In this document: positions 36,561-46,033 of the stretch, one piece after another | Layout: each line of letters opens with the position of its first letter | How positions within the stretch are numbered: position 1 is the first letter of the stretch | NCBI RefSeq assembly: GCF_014200495.1 | Contig: NZ_JACHBY010000002.1 | Coordinates: 558,001-622,000, forward strand | Direction of reading: 5' to 3' | Source of the DNA: Mucilaginibacter geliditolerans | GTDB taxonomy: Bacteria > Bacteroidota > Bacteroidia > Sphingobacteriales > Sphingobacteriaceae | Length of the DNA: 64,000 bases | The notes under the pieces: model-generated | The model's database searches: none | The model's input: only the letters and a program-made list of their open reading frames with translations | Told to the model about the DNA's origin: nothing | Program-made: the position numbers and the translations under genes

Positions 36561-37136
36561 CTATTTACCGGCGCTGTCTTTCAGTACCCGGATTTTTATG
36601 ACCAATTTCTTCACGATGCCGTAGCCGGGAACAATAATATTCGGGCGGTGTACATCATCCGGAAAAAACAGGAAAAATATTTTGGACGCTGCTATATAGT
36701 ACTTGCCTTTTGCGCTGTAATTTGCGGCATCCCTAAGTTCGTCATAAGGTTTGGTTATTGTTGCGTCAGTTATCGGGACCACGCCAATTTTCTCTTTTCC
36801 TTTTATCACATATTGTAAATCAATATACTTCTGGTGTGATTCCCACATAGCGTCTTTAATTTCTTTGGAAGGCCCGTCAGTTATGATAGCGAATGCGTTG
36901 TCCCCATCGATCGGATACTTGCCAGGTGCCATTTCCTCCAGTTTATGTTCACACATAAATTCAAATACTTTTTTCCAAAGCGCAGTATCAAGATGATATT
37001 GTTTTGCAAAGGTCACTTTATCGGCTGTAGAACTTAATTTCAATTCTAAAGTGTCAGCCCATTTCCTGCTGCTGACCCATTTGTCAGCGTTATGGGCGGT
37101 CCATTTAATTGTATCGTTTTGTTGTACCTGAACCAT
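36561..37136 (-). CDS. YhcH/YiaL-family protein without its signal peptide
   Basis: The YhcH (DUF386) domain covers this part: the KYPIDGDNAFAIITDG and ESHQKYIDLQYVIKGKEKI motifs and the cupin histidine in PDDVHRPNI are present. Related Bacteroidota proteins usually open with a secretion signal. Here the first candidate ATG in frame near the domain is at 37136 (MVQVQQ) and has none. The frame continues upstream into LacI-like sequence, so the 5' end appears to have been replaced by a deletion. The fold may be intact, but localization and expression are doubtful. Confidence 0.6.
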   Translation of the reverse strand: MVQVQQNDTIKWTAHNADKWVSSRKWADTLELKLSSTADKVTFAKQYHLDTALWKKVFEFMCEHKLEEMAPGKYPIDGDNAFAIITDGPSKEIKDAMWESHQKYIDLQYVIKGKEKIGVVPITDATITKPYDELRDAANYSAKGKYYIAASKIFFLFFPDDVHRPNIIVPGYGIVKKLVIKIRVLKDSAGK

Positions 37137-37588
37137 TTGTATTTTATTTAATTGTAAAAGTGGATGTTGATTAAAAGTCAGTACAGGTATCCTGTTAGTT
37201 CTTCCGACACAAATCATTGAGCTGACCAATAATTTTATGGATGATTGATATATAGGCATATTAAGAACATCATTATCTGTACTGGCATAAAGAATCCGAT
37301 AACCGCTTTTATTTATTTTGTCTTCCATCAATCTGGCTAAATCAGAAAAAAAGGGTTCGAGATATCCTCAACCAATAATCCGATAATGTGGGATTTACCT
37401 GACCGCAGACTTTTTGCGAATGAATTGGGTTTATAACCAACCTCTTCCACATAACTGTTTATCCGCTGAATCACTTCATCGCTGAGACGTTTTTCCTTTG
37501 TCTTGCCATTTATAACAAATGACACCGTGCTTTTAGAAACTTTTAGATGGTTGGCTATATCAACAATCGATATCTTCTGATTCTTCAT
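37137..37588 (-). pseudogene. Broken LacI-family regulator fused to the YhcH gene
   Basis: From 37588 the sequence encodes a normal LacI helix-turn-helix (ISIVDIANHLKVSKSTVSFVING) and hinge, up to EDISNPFF. A T7 run near 37348 lacks one T, so the frame shifts and stops at 37337. In the shifted frame LacI homology resumes (DLARLMEDKINKSGYRILYAS). It then drops out and goes directly into a short LacI-C-terminal-like piece (VLTFNQHPLLQL) and the YhcH gene. The gene therefore carries a frameshift and a large internal deletion. Confidence 0.65.
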
Positions 37589-37781
37589 AGTTAAAAGTAA
37601 TGTCCCATGCCATCATTGTCAATTCCGGAGACCTGTCGTTCAATCATAAAACAATATATTATTATGCAGACAACCGGAATCCATTTCCATACTCTATTTA
37701 CATGAAAAAATGATTAAATAAGATTTATCATCAGCCTTGTGCCAACAATTTTTTATTAACAGGCTTTTTGTTATCTTTAAT

Positions 37782-37811
37782 GTTAATTAGCAGTCTAAAT
37801 TGCTAATTAAC
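37782..37811. promoter_or_regulatory. 11-bp inverted repeat upstream of the LacI gene
   Basis: GTTAATTAGCA (37782-37792) and TGCTAATTAAC (37801-37811) are perfect inverted arms with an 8-nt spacer. They end 14 bp before the LacI start codon. The position fits autoregulation, or a hairpin in the leader. A TATCTTTA sequence just before it resembles the TAnnTTTG -7 box with one mismatch. Confidence 0.5.
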
Positions 37812-37824
37812 GTACCAACTATAA

Positions 37825-38859
37825 ATGAAATTTCATACCGTTAAGTTAAAGGATATTGCAAAGGAACTGGGGCTTTCCAGTTCTGCGGTCTCAAAAGCAC
37901 TGAACGATAGTTATGAAATAAGTGAAGAAACAAAAAAACGCGTAAATGAGTATGCGAAAAGAATAAATTACCGCCCAAACCCAATTGCCCAAAGTTTAAA
38001 ACAGGGTCACACGAAATCAATAGGCATCGTTGTATCTACCATAGATAACCACTTCTTTTCACAGGTTATAAACGGCATTGAATCCATAGCACATGGAAAA
38101 GGTTACAATGTTATTATCACGCAGACGAACGAATCTTATGACATTGAAGTACAAAGCATTAAACACCTTATTTTCAGATCCATTGATGGTATTTTAATTT
38201 CCCTTTCCACTGAAACCGAAAACATTCGGCACCTGAATGAGATAAATGACAGAGGGCTTCCCATCGTTTTTTTTGACCGCGTAAGTAACGCGCCGAACAC
38301 CCACAAAATAGTAGTCGATAATTTTACAGGCGCCTATGAGGGCACCATGCAGCTAATCAATTCAGGATACCATAGAATTGCACATATCACCAGCTCTCCC
38401 AACATATCCATTACCATTGAAAGATTAGAAGGTTATAAAAAGGCGCTGAAAGATAGCGGGATCTTGTATAAAGAGGATTATGTAAAATACTGCATGCATG
38501 GCGGCAAATATCCTGATGAAATTCACAAAGCATTGACCGAAGTGCTGTCCAAGGCAGACCGCCCTAATGCAATATTTACGGCCTCGGACAGGATCACCAC
38601 TTCGACATTTACGCTTTTGCGTGAGTTTAACGTACAAATACCTGATGAAATAGCGATATTGGGTTTTACCAATACCCAACTGGCCAGCGTATTAGATCCT
38701 CCATTGAGTACGATCTATCAACCAGGCTTCGAGATCGGAAAGAACGCGGTTGAGCTACTGATAAAACTTATAGAAAGCAAAAGACCGGTTAAAGAATATG
38801 TTACAACAGTGCTTCCGACTACCTTATTTGCCCGGGCTTCGTCAAAGATGTTGAAGTAG
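37825..38859 (+). CDS. LacI-family transcriptional regulator
   Basis: This 344-aa protein is the only plus-strand gene between the surface-protein gene at the left edge and the mobility module. The helix-turn-helix spans residues 6-25 (KDIAKELGLSSSAVSKALND), then the hinge (YRPNPIAQSLKQGHTKSIGI) and a periplasmic-binding-protein-like effector domain (GILISLSTETE, IVFFDRVSN, GFTNTQLASVLDPPLSTIYQP). It is complete and of normal length. It converges with the second LacI gene, and the two stops are 15 bp apart. It probably senses a sugar released by the locus. Confidence 0.95.
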   Translation: MKFHTVKLKDIAKELGLSSSAVSKALNDSYEISEETKKRVNEYAKRINYRPNPIAQSLKQGHTKSIGIVVSTIDNHFFSQVINGIESIAHGKGYNVIITQTNESYDIEVQSIKHLIFRSIDGILISLSTETENIRHLNEINDRGLPIVFFDRVSNAPNTHKIVVDNFTGAYEGTMQLINSGYHRIAHITSSPNISITIERLEGYKKALKDSGILYKEDYVKYCMHGGKYPDEIHKALTEVLSKADRPNAIFTASDRITTSTFTLLREFNVQIPDEIAILGFTNTQLASVLDPPLSTIYQPGFEIGKNAVELLIKLIESKRPVKEYVTTVLPTTLFARASSKMLK

Positions 38860-38874
38860 CCATGTTCGGCACTA

Positions 38875-39900
38875 TTATTTCATTTTCGGTGGTGTAGATT
38901 TCCTGAGGTTTAGCTTGGCGGGTATAACGATATGCTTGACCTCCCTTCCCTCATCTTCCTCATCGATTTGCTCCAGAAGCAAGTTAAACAGCTGCGTTGA
39001 CATTTCAGCGACAGGCTGCTCAACGGCGGTTATTGTCGGATTAAAGAGCCTGAAAATTTCGTGATCATCAAAAGCCAGCAGGCCATAATTTTCGGGTATC
39101 GATTTACTGACTGAATTGATCACTTCTAAACCCTTCAGCGCCAAGTAACTGGTCGCAAAGAATAAAGCATCGATCTGCTTGTTTTTTTCGATGAATTCCT
39201 TAATGGCATAAATTGCGGTTTGCTCAACTTTGGAATAGTCGATTTTTTCTATGCAGGTTTTAAGCTTATGATCTTTCATTGCTTTTTTATAGCCTTCCAG
39301 CCTGTCATGCATTTGTGTTTGATCTGACGTCAAAGTCACGAAAGCAATATTTTTATAACCTTGCTGAATAAGATATTGCACACCGTTATTTGTGCTTTCG
39401 TAATTATCCATTCCAACATAATCAGTTTTTACAGATTTATAATATCTGTCAAAAAGTACAACAGGAATTTTCTCGTTTATCAAGCTGATGATGTCCAGTT
39501 CCAGGCTCTCAGATGGGGTAATGATAAAACCATCGACATGCCTATCTCTAAAAAGATTGATCAGTTCCCGGGTTTTATTGATTTCATTCTTAGTACTCCC
39601 ATAAATAATCTTATATCCCCGTTGGTCGGCAACGTACTCTAAATAACCCGCAATAGAAGAAAAGAATGGATCTGCTATATTTTCAATAAGCAAACTGATA
39701 ATTTTCGTCTTTCCTGTCCTTAAACTTTTAGCAAGATGATTAGGTTTATAACCGGTTTCGCGAACATACTTCAAGACCCGTTCAGTGAGCGCGTCACTTA
39801 TACCCTTTTCCTTTGATTTACCATTTAAAATAAATGAAACCGAGGTAACAGAAATATTCAACTCGGCGGCGATATCCTTGATCGAAATCCTTTTCTTCAT
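38875..39900 (-). CDS. LacI-family transcriptional regulator (second copy)
   Basis: This 341-aa protein has a helix-turn-helix (ISIKDIAAELNISVTSVSFILNG), a hinge (YKPNHLAKSLRTGKTKIISL) and an effector domain (GFIITPSESLELD, VLFDRYYKSVKTDYVG, LLAFDDHEIFRLF). It is closer to the broken LacI gene (37137-37588) than to the plus-strand one, judging from shared stretches such as LSDEVIQ/ISDALTE and GKTKEK/GKSKEK. All three lie in one cluster, as is common for regulators of uronic-acid catabolism, although that target is an inference. Confidence 0.95.
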   Translation of the reverse strand: MKKRISIKDIAAELNISVTSVSFILNGKSKEKGISDALTERVLKYVRETGYKPNHLAKSLRTGKTKIISLLIENIADPFFSSIAGYLEYVADQRGYKIIYGSTKNEINKTRELINLFRDRHVDGFIITPSESLELDIISLINEKIPVVLFDRYYKSVKTDYVGMDNYESTNNGVQYLIQQGYKNIAFVTLTSDQTQMHDRLEGYKKAMKDHKLKTCIEKIDYSKVEQTAIYAIKEFIEKNKQIDALFFATSYLALKGLEVINSVSKSIPENYGLLAFDDHEIFRLFNPTITAVEQPVAEMSTQLFNLLLEQIDEEDEGREVKHIVIPAKLNLRKSTPPKMK

Positions 39901-40469
39901 ATAGATTTATCTGAATGTACCATGCCTAAGCGAACTAAATTATTTGTACTAGTAAACATAATCTGCTGGTACTGAATCTGCGTTTTCGCATCAGTAGAAA
40001 TCAGCGATAATAAATATATAAGCTTTCTGATCATTATTTATCTTATTCACTCTAGGTTCAGATTTCTATCAGAAACATAGTTCATTGTCACTAAGACAAA
40101 ATATTTCAATATTGATACTCTGATTTTCTTGAATTTTATAATTTATTTTATAAAATGTTGGCAGTTGCCATTGAAACTTTTGTATCGACAAAGTCTGCTT
40201 AGACCAAGGAGCATTGGAAAGATTGTTCCTATTTGGAGATACGGGTCTTTATGCTGCCCAACATGGGCACACTATTATTGTTGCTGAAGGCGAGCAAATG
40301 CTTTTTACCCCAAATAACGGCCGCTGGAATTAATGTTGCTAAATTCAGTTACTCCTTGTAATGTCCCACACTGACGTTTGGTTGTCATTATTTTAACCTC
40401 TTGTGTATATAGTTTGATTAGGCATGCTCAAATCATAAGGCTAAAAGATATTTTTAATCATTTTAATTC
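39901..40469. other. Intergenic region with a coding relic
   Basis: No intact gene is present. On the plus strand, 40213-40332 holds a start-less open stretch reading ALERLFLFGDTGLYAAQHGH and then IIVAEGEQMLFTP, ending with a stop after NGRWN. It resembles the C-terminal end of a lost protein, which I cannot name. The rest is AT-rich and without a clear promoter or repeat. Confidence 0.4.
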
Positions 40470-41612
40470 CTAATGATTACTATTACCGTAAAAAAGTAAA
40501 GTTCCAAAACCAGTGTGAGCGCTATCGAAGCCCTCAGGCTGCATTTTTGCGACCATTTGCGCGGTATAGGGCATCTGCAAACCCTTTATGCTAACGTAAT
40601 GATTATAAACCATTTGATATATTGGTATCAGCATTCCGCGATCTTTATCAGATATTTTGCTAAGGTTTGAATACTTGCCTGTTACTTCCTTATATGTTTG
40701 GAAAGGTACATCGTACCCTAAATTATATTTGGCTACATACTCAAAGCCCAACAGCAAGCGGTTATTGTATGCGCCGTACAGATCGTCGCCCTGATTATAA
40801 GCGATTTCGCAGGTCGATGCCAGGCATCCTATTCCGAGCATAGTATGTATCTGGTCACGGCCACTTTCCTGTACTTGCCCGATAACGTCATCTATATAAT
40901 GCTTAATATTCCCGTTGTCATACGCGTTCAAATAAAAATTAACTGCTTTCTTGTACATCTGCCGGTCATCTAAAAAAACAGCGCTGCCTATATACATGTT
41001 AGTAACAGCGGCCCCCCAATTACCATTTGTATAAGGAGCCCGGTTGTAAAAATCATTGCAAACGGGTAAAAACACCTTAACAAGCATCTTTCTAATTTTT
41101 TCTACCTGGGCGGAAGTTATCCCCTTGTACGTGTAACGTAATATCTCTGCAGCATTAACTATTTTAATGCCTTCTAAACCGGCAAGCAAGGGCGCGTCGT
41201 TAGTTGGGGGTATTAATTGCAAGCTATCGGCATAAGCCTCAAGAATCTTGAGTGACTTTTTAGCATAAACCTCCTTTTTAGTAGCAGCCCACATTAACGC
41301 GTTAAGGTAGGCCGCCGAAAAATCGGCCTCCATTTTAGGTTTGGTATATTTAAATTCACCATCACGGGCAATAATTTTAAAAGGGCCCTTCATTTTATAA
41401 TCAGCCTGGGCCAATGGATTTTCTTCCAATAATTTATACGAACCGTATTGCGGCTCCGTTTTGTTTTGTACAGCATTGTAAATATTATCGAGCGAGGCCA
41501 GTGAGTGCAGTACCCCCGGATGAACAAAATGGCTCTGAGCTAACGTGTTCATACCAGGATAAATAAAAGCAATGATAAGTAAGATCAAAATAGTCGGGGT
41601 ATTTTTTTTCAT
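40470..41612 (-). CDS. Alginate-lyase-domain enzyme (glucuronan/alginate lyase type)
   Basis: The start at 41612 (380 aa) gives a secretion leader ending NTLAQ. The alpha/alpha-toroid of the alginate_lyase domain family is seen in the helical middle. It includes YTNGNWGAAVTNMYIG, with an Asn-Trp pair like those in the lyase active site, followed by QESGRDQIHTMLGIGCLA with its Arg and His. The family includes lyases for alginate and for glucuronan. It sits at the far end of the locus, next to the mobilization genes. The unsaturated products would feed GH88. Confidence 0.8.
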   Translation of the reverse strand: MKKNTPTILILLIIAFIYPGMNTLAQSHFVHPGVLHSLASLDNIYNAVQNKTEPQYGSYKLLEENPLAQADYKMKGPFKIIARDGEFKYTKPKMEADFSAAYLNALMWAATKKEVYAKKSLKILEAYADSLQLIPPTNDAPLLAGLEGIKIVNAAEILRYTYKGITSAQVEKIRKMLVKVFLPVCNDFYNRAPYTNGNWGAAVTNMYIGSAVFLDDRQMYKKAVNFYLNAYDNGNIKHYIDDVIGQVQESGRDQIHTMLGIGCLASTCEIAYNQGDDLYGAYNNRLLLGFEYVAKYNLGYDVPFQTYKEVTGKYSNLSKISDKDRGMLIPIYQMVYNHYVSIKGLQMPYTAQMVAKMQPEGFDSAHTGFGTLLFYGNSNH

Positions 41613-41764
41613 ATTGGTGTTTTGAGCTGCAAATAGTCGCCTCAATGTTAATAAAACGATTTATTAATTCCTAAAAATTATTAGAAGACCAGCCAGCGTG
41701 AAGATTATAATGGCAAGACTATGCATCGGACCGCATTAGGTTCTGTTAGACAAATATGAGTGAA

Positions 41765-43816
41765 TTACATTGACATTGCCTGCCCTTGTGGCTCTTCGTC
41801 GTTCTTGTCTTTATTTTCAGATTTATCCGATTCTTTTCCGGGCTCCATCGGGTTTTCAGCCGCTTTTCTCTCTTTTAATATTTCAATCTCTGTGTTAATC
41901 AGGCTTTGAACATCCGCTTTGATCATCAGATAGTTTTCCTGTATGTCCTCCGCCGTAACCTTGTCTATTTCCGGAATGGGTTGATACAAATCTTCCTCTG
42001 CTTTGATGGTAGCATGATCGTTCTGTATCTCGCTGTGAAATACCTTTAATTCGATTTTTTCATCGGGGTTATCGGCTACCATCCCTACGAATGTGCCGGA
42101 AGATAAGGCTGATATTTTGGAAGCAGGTACAGCAAAGTCCAGTTGTGTCGATTTGCTTATTGAAGTATCATTACTGTTAATGCTGACGCTGTTGCGTTCC
42201 TGCACTATCTTACCAATACGCTCGGATAGCTGCTTGGCGGTATCGCCGGTGACTTGGCCGCTAATAATATTGCCGACAATATTCATAATCACCTCGGCCT
42301 GTTCACGCCCGTAATCCTTTTTTAACTGGCTATAATCCTGTATGCCTAACGTAGTGGCCACCTTGTTGCTTCTGGCCGTGGCGATCAGGCTGTCAATGTT
42401 ATTAAAATAAATGGTCGGAAATTCGTCAAAGATCAAACTGCTCTTTAACTGGTTCCTCCGGTTCGCCAGTTTAATTACCCTGGAAATATAAAGCGATAGT
42501 ACCGCACCATAGGTTTGCAGCTTTTGCGGGTTATTGCCCATGCAAATAATCTTAGGTTCCTTTGGGTTGTTAATATCCAGCGTAAAATCGTTACCGGATA
42601 AGACGTAATACAATTGTGGCGAAGATAAACGGGCCAGGCTGATCTTAGCGCTGGCTACTTGACCCTCTAATTGCTCCTTAGCCTTATTTTGAAAAGCGGA
42701 TATGAAAGGATTGATCAATACTTTAATTTCTTCCTGCTCTTTTAAAATGGGGAACAGTTCCTCATAGTCGGCCTGCATCAGTTCGATCACATGGGGAAGC
42801 GTACAATACCTGCCATTCTCGTATTTGCGCAGATACCAGATGATGGCCGTTAAAAAGTTAATCGGGCTTTCCACGAAGAAATCACCTTGCTTTTTAATCC
42901 ACTCGCGGTTTAAGCCTAACAAGATGGTACGCGATGCCTCGGTTGCATCCGTAATATCGTCCATACTTTGCGGATCAAGCGGGTTACAACGGTGCGTTCT
43001 TGATAAGTCGTCAAAATTTATCAAGTAGAATTTAGGCTTGACCTTATAGTTATGTTGGTATTTCTTCAGCTTGTTATAGGCGATCTTAGTCAAGTCGTCG
43101 AACTTGAAATCATAGATAAACATGCTGAAACCCTTTTTTAAATGCTGGTCGATCACATGACGGATAACAAAATAAGATTTACCTGCACCTGGTGTACCGA
43201 CTACCAATAAGCCTCGAAAGGGGTTGATAAAATTGATCCAACTGTTACGGACTTTGCCCTTTAAACTGTATTTGGCCGGTAGGTTGACCGAATATTCATT
43301 TGCAAGCAGGCGTTCTTCCTGCGGGAAAGTTTCGTTCTCCGTATTAAAGATGTCTTTTTGCAGGTTCAGTTTGAGTAAGCGGGACAAGCGGCCACCACCG
43401 GTTAAAATAAGTAGGTAACCTAAGCTGGTGGTACTTATATAACTGATCGCAATAATTGAGGCCGAAGCTTGCAGGTAAAAACATAGCACACTGATAAAGT
43501 ATAAGAGTAGCCCGGCACAGATATAAATGACGATGGTATCTTTCCTGATCTTCTCGTCCTTTTTGCCTTTGGCACCAATCAGCGTAATACATAATAATAA
43601 TAATAATGCGGCCAGCTTGGGTTTGAGCATTCCGATAAATAAACCGGTCTTGCTGATATTTAATACCAGGCGGTTTGTTATATCCGCTGTCCAGTGCCAT
43701 TCTCTAACTGCTGTATAACAACAGATATAGAAATGAATGCACAAAATAACCAGGCTGATTAGCCGGATAAAATCAATGATCTTTCTTAGCCCCTGTATAT
43801 CTTCGCCGGTTTGCAT
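41765..43816 (-). CDS. mobC: MobC/TraG-type coupling protein (T4CP)
   Basis: I choose the ATG at 43816 (MQTGEDIQGLRKIIDFIRL, 683 aa) over one 24 nt upstream because it matches the usual opening of this family. Four or so N-terminal membrane helices come first. A cytoplasmic ATPase domain follows, with Walker A GTPGAGKSY (about residue 210) and Walker B LIFDEFPT. The tail is acidic and Glu/Lys-rich. These proteins hand the relaxase-DNA complex to a conjugative channel. The gene follows mobB (77-nt gap), forming mobA-mobB-mobC in the minus direction. Confidence 0.9.
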   Translation of the reverse strand: MQTGEDIQGLRKIIDFIRLISLVILCIHFYICCYTAVREWHWTADITNRLVLNISKTGLFIGMLKPKLAALLLLLCITLIGAKGKKDEKIRKDTIVIYICAGLLLYFISVLCFYLQASASIIAISYISTTSLGYLLILTGGGRLSRLLKLNLQKDIFNTENETFPQEERLLANEYSVNLPAKYSLKGKVRNSWINFINPFRGLLVVGTPGAGKSYFVIRHVIDQHLKKGFSMFIYDFKFDDLTKIAYNKLKKYQHNYKVKPKFYLINFDDLSRTHRCNPLDPQSMDDITDATEASRTILLGLNREWIKKQGDFFVESPINFLTAIIWYLRKYENGRYCTLPHVIELMQADYEELFPILKEQEEIKVLINPFISAFQNKAKEQLEGQVASAKISLARLSSPQLYYVLSGNDFTLDINNPKEPKIICMGNNPQKLQTYGAVLSLYISRVIKLANRRNQLKSSLIFDEFPTIYFNNIDSLIATARSNKVATTLGIQDYSQLKKDYGREQAEVIMNIVGNIISGQVTGDTAKQLSERIGKIVQERNSVSINSNDTSISKSTQLDFAVPASKISALSSGTFVGMVADNPDEKIELKVFHSEIQNDHATIKAEEDLYQPIPEIDKVTAEDIQENYLMIKADVQSLINTEIEILKERKAAENPMEPGKESDKSENKDKNDEEPQGQAMSM

Positions 43817-43893
43817 AAAGTAGCCCCCTCTAAATCTCACCCCGTTTGGGGAGACTTTAATTTTAATGGTTAATGATTCTGTTCGTTATGATA

Positions 43894-44898
43894 TTAAAGG
43901 TGCATACCCCGTTCTTCGTCTTTTCTCTTTTTCCTTTTGGATTGTGTTAATGGTGCGTCGTCGCCTTTGATTGGTTTATCTAATAAAGCGTGTAATAGAT
44001 TATCTGATGCCTGGGATAATAAGTCCGGCAAGTCCGCTTTTAGTTCTTTATCCAAAAGGCTGACCGATGATTTGTTATGATCGGAATTGGTTATTGGCTC
44101 CTGCTTGGTATTTGCTTTGCCCTGAGCTTGTGCAGGTTTGGATTGTTGCTTTGTTTCTCTATCTCGCCTTTCCGCATGTAATGCCATTCTTTGTTCCAGA
44201 CTGCCTTTTTTCTGCGTGTTGGCATACCGGAACGTTTCGGTTAAACCACGCTCGAAACCAAATTTCTCGTCAAAAATGCTTTCGCCCGATGCTTTAAAAG
44301 CCGAACGGTCAAACTGGCCCATCTTTTTGGAATGGTCGATGTTGCTGCCCTTTGATTTATTCATCGGACTTAATTTGATCTTGTTGGTCATGTCCTTACG
44401 GCTGACAATGATCTGTAAGTGCATTTGTTCACCGTCCTTGCGTTCACCGCGCTTTTTCAATCCCTGTTTTACTTCCGGGTCTTTGTGACTGTAGTAACGG
44501 TAGTTTTCCAGCTTACCAAACCAAAGCAGGTCTTCGCTACTTTCAATGCCCGGCCTTTTAAAGTTCCTGGCGTATTCATCCATGACGGATGCGGCATAAG
44601 CTTTCAACTGTGCTTTGGCACCGTCTTCGCCGTATTCCGCTTTGAGGTAAGTAATCTCTTTCTGGCTCGGACTGATATTGACCAGGAAAAACTTGGCATC
44701 CTCCTTACTTAATTTGGCGATGTTATTGTCTATGGCTGGTCTGACTTTATCGGAAGGGATATTAGTACGCTCGTGGTTAAACCAGTATTCCGGCTGCTTA
44801 GTGATGTCGGTACGGTTTTCCTTATCTAAATAATGAACCAGGCCGCCGCTGCTCCCTTTATTATCCGCTGTTTCGCTGTCGGTGATATTGATATACAT
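43894..44898 (-). CDS. mobB: DUF5712-type relaxase (MobB)
   Basis: This 334-aa protein opens MYINITDSETADNKGSSGGL with YLDKENR, the signature of the DUF5712 mobilization proteins. Conserved relaxase-like regions follow (LVNISPSQKEI, EQMHLQIIVSRKDMTNKIKLSP). These include an HxQ-type motif in MHLQIIVSR at the position where relaxases bind metal. The C-terminus is Lys/Gln-rich. It starts 3 nt after mobA ends. A truncated homologue lies at 16646-17310 in the same island. Confidence 0.85.
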   Translation of the reverse strand: MYINITDSETADNKGSSGGLVHYLDKENRTDITKQPEYWFNHERTNIPSDKVRPAIDNNIAKLSKEDAKFFLVNISPSQKEITYLKAEYGEDGAKAQLKAYAASVMDEYARNFKRPGIESSEDLLWFGKLENYRYYSHKDPEVKQGLKKRGERKDGEQMHLQIIVSRKDMTNKIKLSPMNKSKGSNIDHSKKMGQFDRSAFKASGESIFDEKFGFERGLTETFRYANTQKKGSLEQRMALHAERRDRETKQQSKPAQAQGKANTKQEPITNSDHNKSSVSLLDKELKADLPDLLSQASDNLLHALLDKPIKGDDAPLTQSKRKKRKDEERGMHL

Positions 44899-44901
44899 AA
44901 T

Positions 44902-45459
44902 TTAGAGTTTAGCGACCTGTTGTCGTGTAAGCGCTAATAGATCTTCCTTTTCTTTGGCTGGTGTGGTAAACCCGAAACTTTCCCTGGCCTTGCTGTAATT
45001 GTTCAAGATGTATAGGAATTTAAGTTTGAGGCTTTCTTTGGTTTCCAGTTTCTCCGTGACGGTTTTAAGCAGCTTATCGGTTTCCGTAAATTTCTGTACT
45101 TGCGTTTGCTGGTTACCTAATAAGTCCTGGTTTGCCTTTAACACATGGTTATTAAAGAAATCCAGGATTTTGATCTGTGATTGGATCATCCGGTCAACTT
45201 CCACCTTAACGGGTATCAATACTTTTTCTTCCTGCGTCCTGATAAAGCGTATATAGGTATCGTGATTTTTAACCAGAGTACTCTTTAACAACTCATCGCT
45301 GATGTCTGCCGGGTCTTTGCCGGTACGATGGAAATACTCCACCATCTGGCCAAACAGTTGTAGTTTGCTGCGCCGTAATTTTGTCGCCAGCTTGCCAAAC
45401 TTTTCGTCGAGGGCATCGGAAAAACGCAAGGTTTTGGTATGACCGTCAGTATTGCTCAT
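44902..45459 (-). CDS. mobA: BfmA/BtgA-type mobilization accessory protein (MobA)
   Basis: This 185-aa protein has an N-terminal ribbon-helix-helix-like start (TKTLRFSDALDEKFGKLATKL), followed by a long helical, coiled-coil-prone body. It matches the BfmA/BtgA family that assists nicking at oriT in Bacteroidota mobilizable elements. It is the first gene of the mob operon and lies next to the candidate oriT. Confidence 0.85.
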   Translation of the reverse strand: MSNTDGHTKTLRFSDALDEKFGKLATKLRRSKLQLFGQMVEYFHRTGKDPADISDELLKSTLVKNHDTYIRFIRTQEEKVLIPVKVEVDRMIQSQIKILDFFNNHVLKANQDLLGNQQTQVQKFTETDKLLKTVTEKLETKESLKLKFLYILNNYSKARESFGFTTPAKEKEDLLALTRQQVAKL

Positions 45460-46033
45460 GTTATTGCTTTAATGGATGGGGTTATAACCTGGGTTATGCC
45501 TTTTTCGGGCTCTGCAATACTACCAGGGCCTCAACTTATACCCGGAGTATAAGTTATACCCCCGTAGCGAAGCGTAGGGCAAGCTAAGTAGGGCTCTGCC
45601 CAACTTCCGCTTGCTCCATTTTTTTTGCAAAAAATGGACGCTTTTAAAACCGAAACCGGCAGCCTGCGGCCCCGGTTTTTTATGGAATTTGCTGACTGGG
45701 TTCCGGTCTACGGCCCGGAATTTCGAGCGGAACAAAGGAACGCAGCAACTGCCGTATCCGCTGACGCGGTTCCGTTCGGATACGTTTAATTTAGAAAGGT
45801 TGCCGTTGAATTTGCGGCCTTTAAGATCAGGTATGACTTCGCTGTTTTTCATGACTATCTGAATTGATAATCAAAAGTCGGCAGCGTGACTTTATTGATT
45901 AGGCAACTTGCCTAAAATTCTTTTAAGCATTGAAATATGTTTGTTTGAGCGGAAATCTAACGTCCAATTTATTTACGGCTACTTGCCCTAACGCCTGCTT
46001 ATACTGTCCGATACTTGCAAAAAATAAAAGACT
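45460..46033. other. oriT-containing intergenic region
   Basis: The space between the divergent mob operon and the recombinase gene holds the inverted repeats listed as candidate oriT. Both strands show weak open frames (45520-45852 minus, 45611-45862 plus) that overlap each other and the repeats. I consider them non-coding. The right part should contain the promoter of the recombinase operon. Confidence 0.6.
45533..45611. other. Candidate origin of transfer (oriT)
   Basis: AACTTATAC (45533-45541) and GTATAAGTT (45547-45555) form a perfect 9-bp inverted repeat with the loop CCGGA. A GC-rich, asymmetric stretch with GGGCAAGC and a GGGC...GCCC pair follows. The position directly upstream of mobA, and the hairpin next to a conserved run, fit an oriT with its nic site nearby. 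The exact nic base cannot be chosen. Confidence 0.5.

Noticed and set aside
45520..45852. Minus-strand open frame of 110 codons between mobA and the recombinase
   Set aside because: It overlaps the candidate oriT hairpin and another plus-strand frame, and its reading (LGRALLSLPYASLRGYN) is the translation of the conserved non-coding repeat stretch.
45611..45862. Plus-strand open frame of 83 codons in the same gap
   Set aside because: It is complementary to the frame above, has no family features and overlaps the transfer-origin region.
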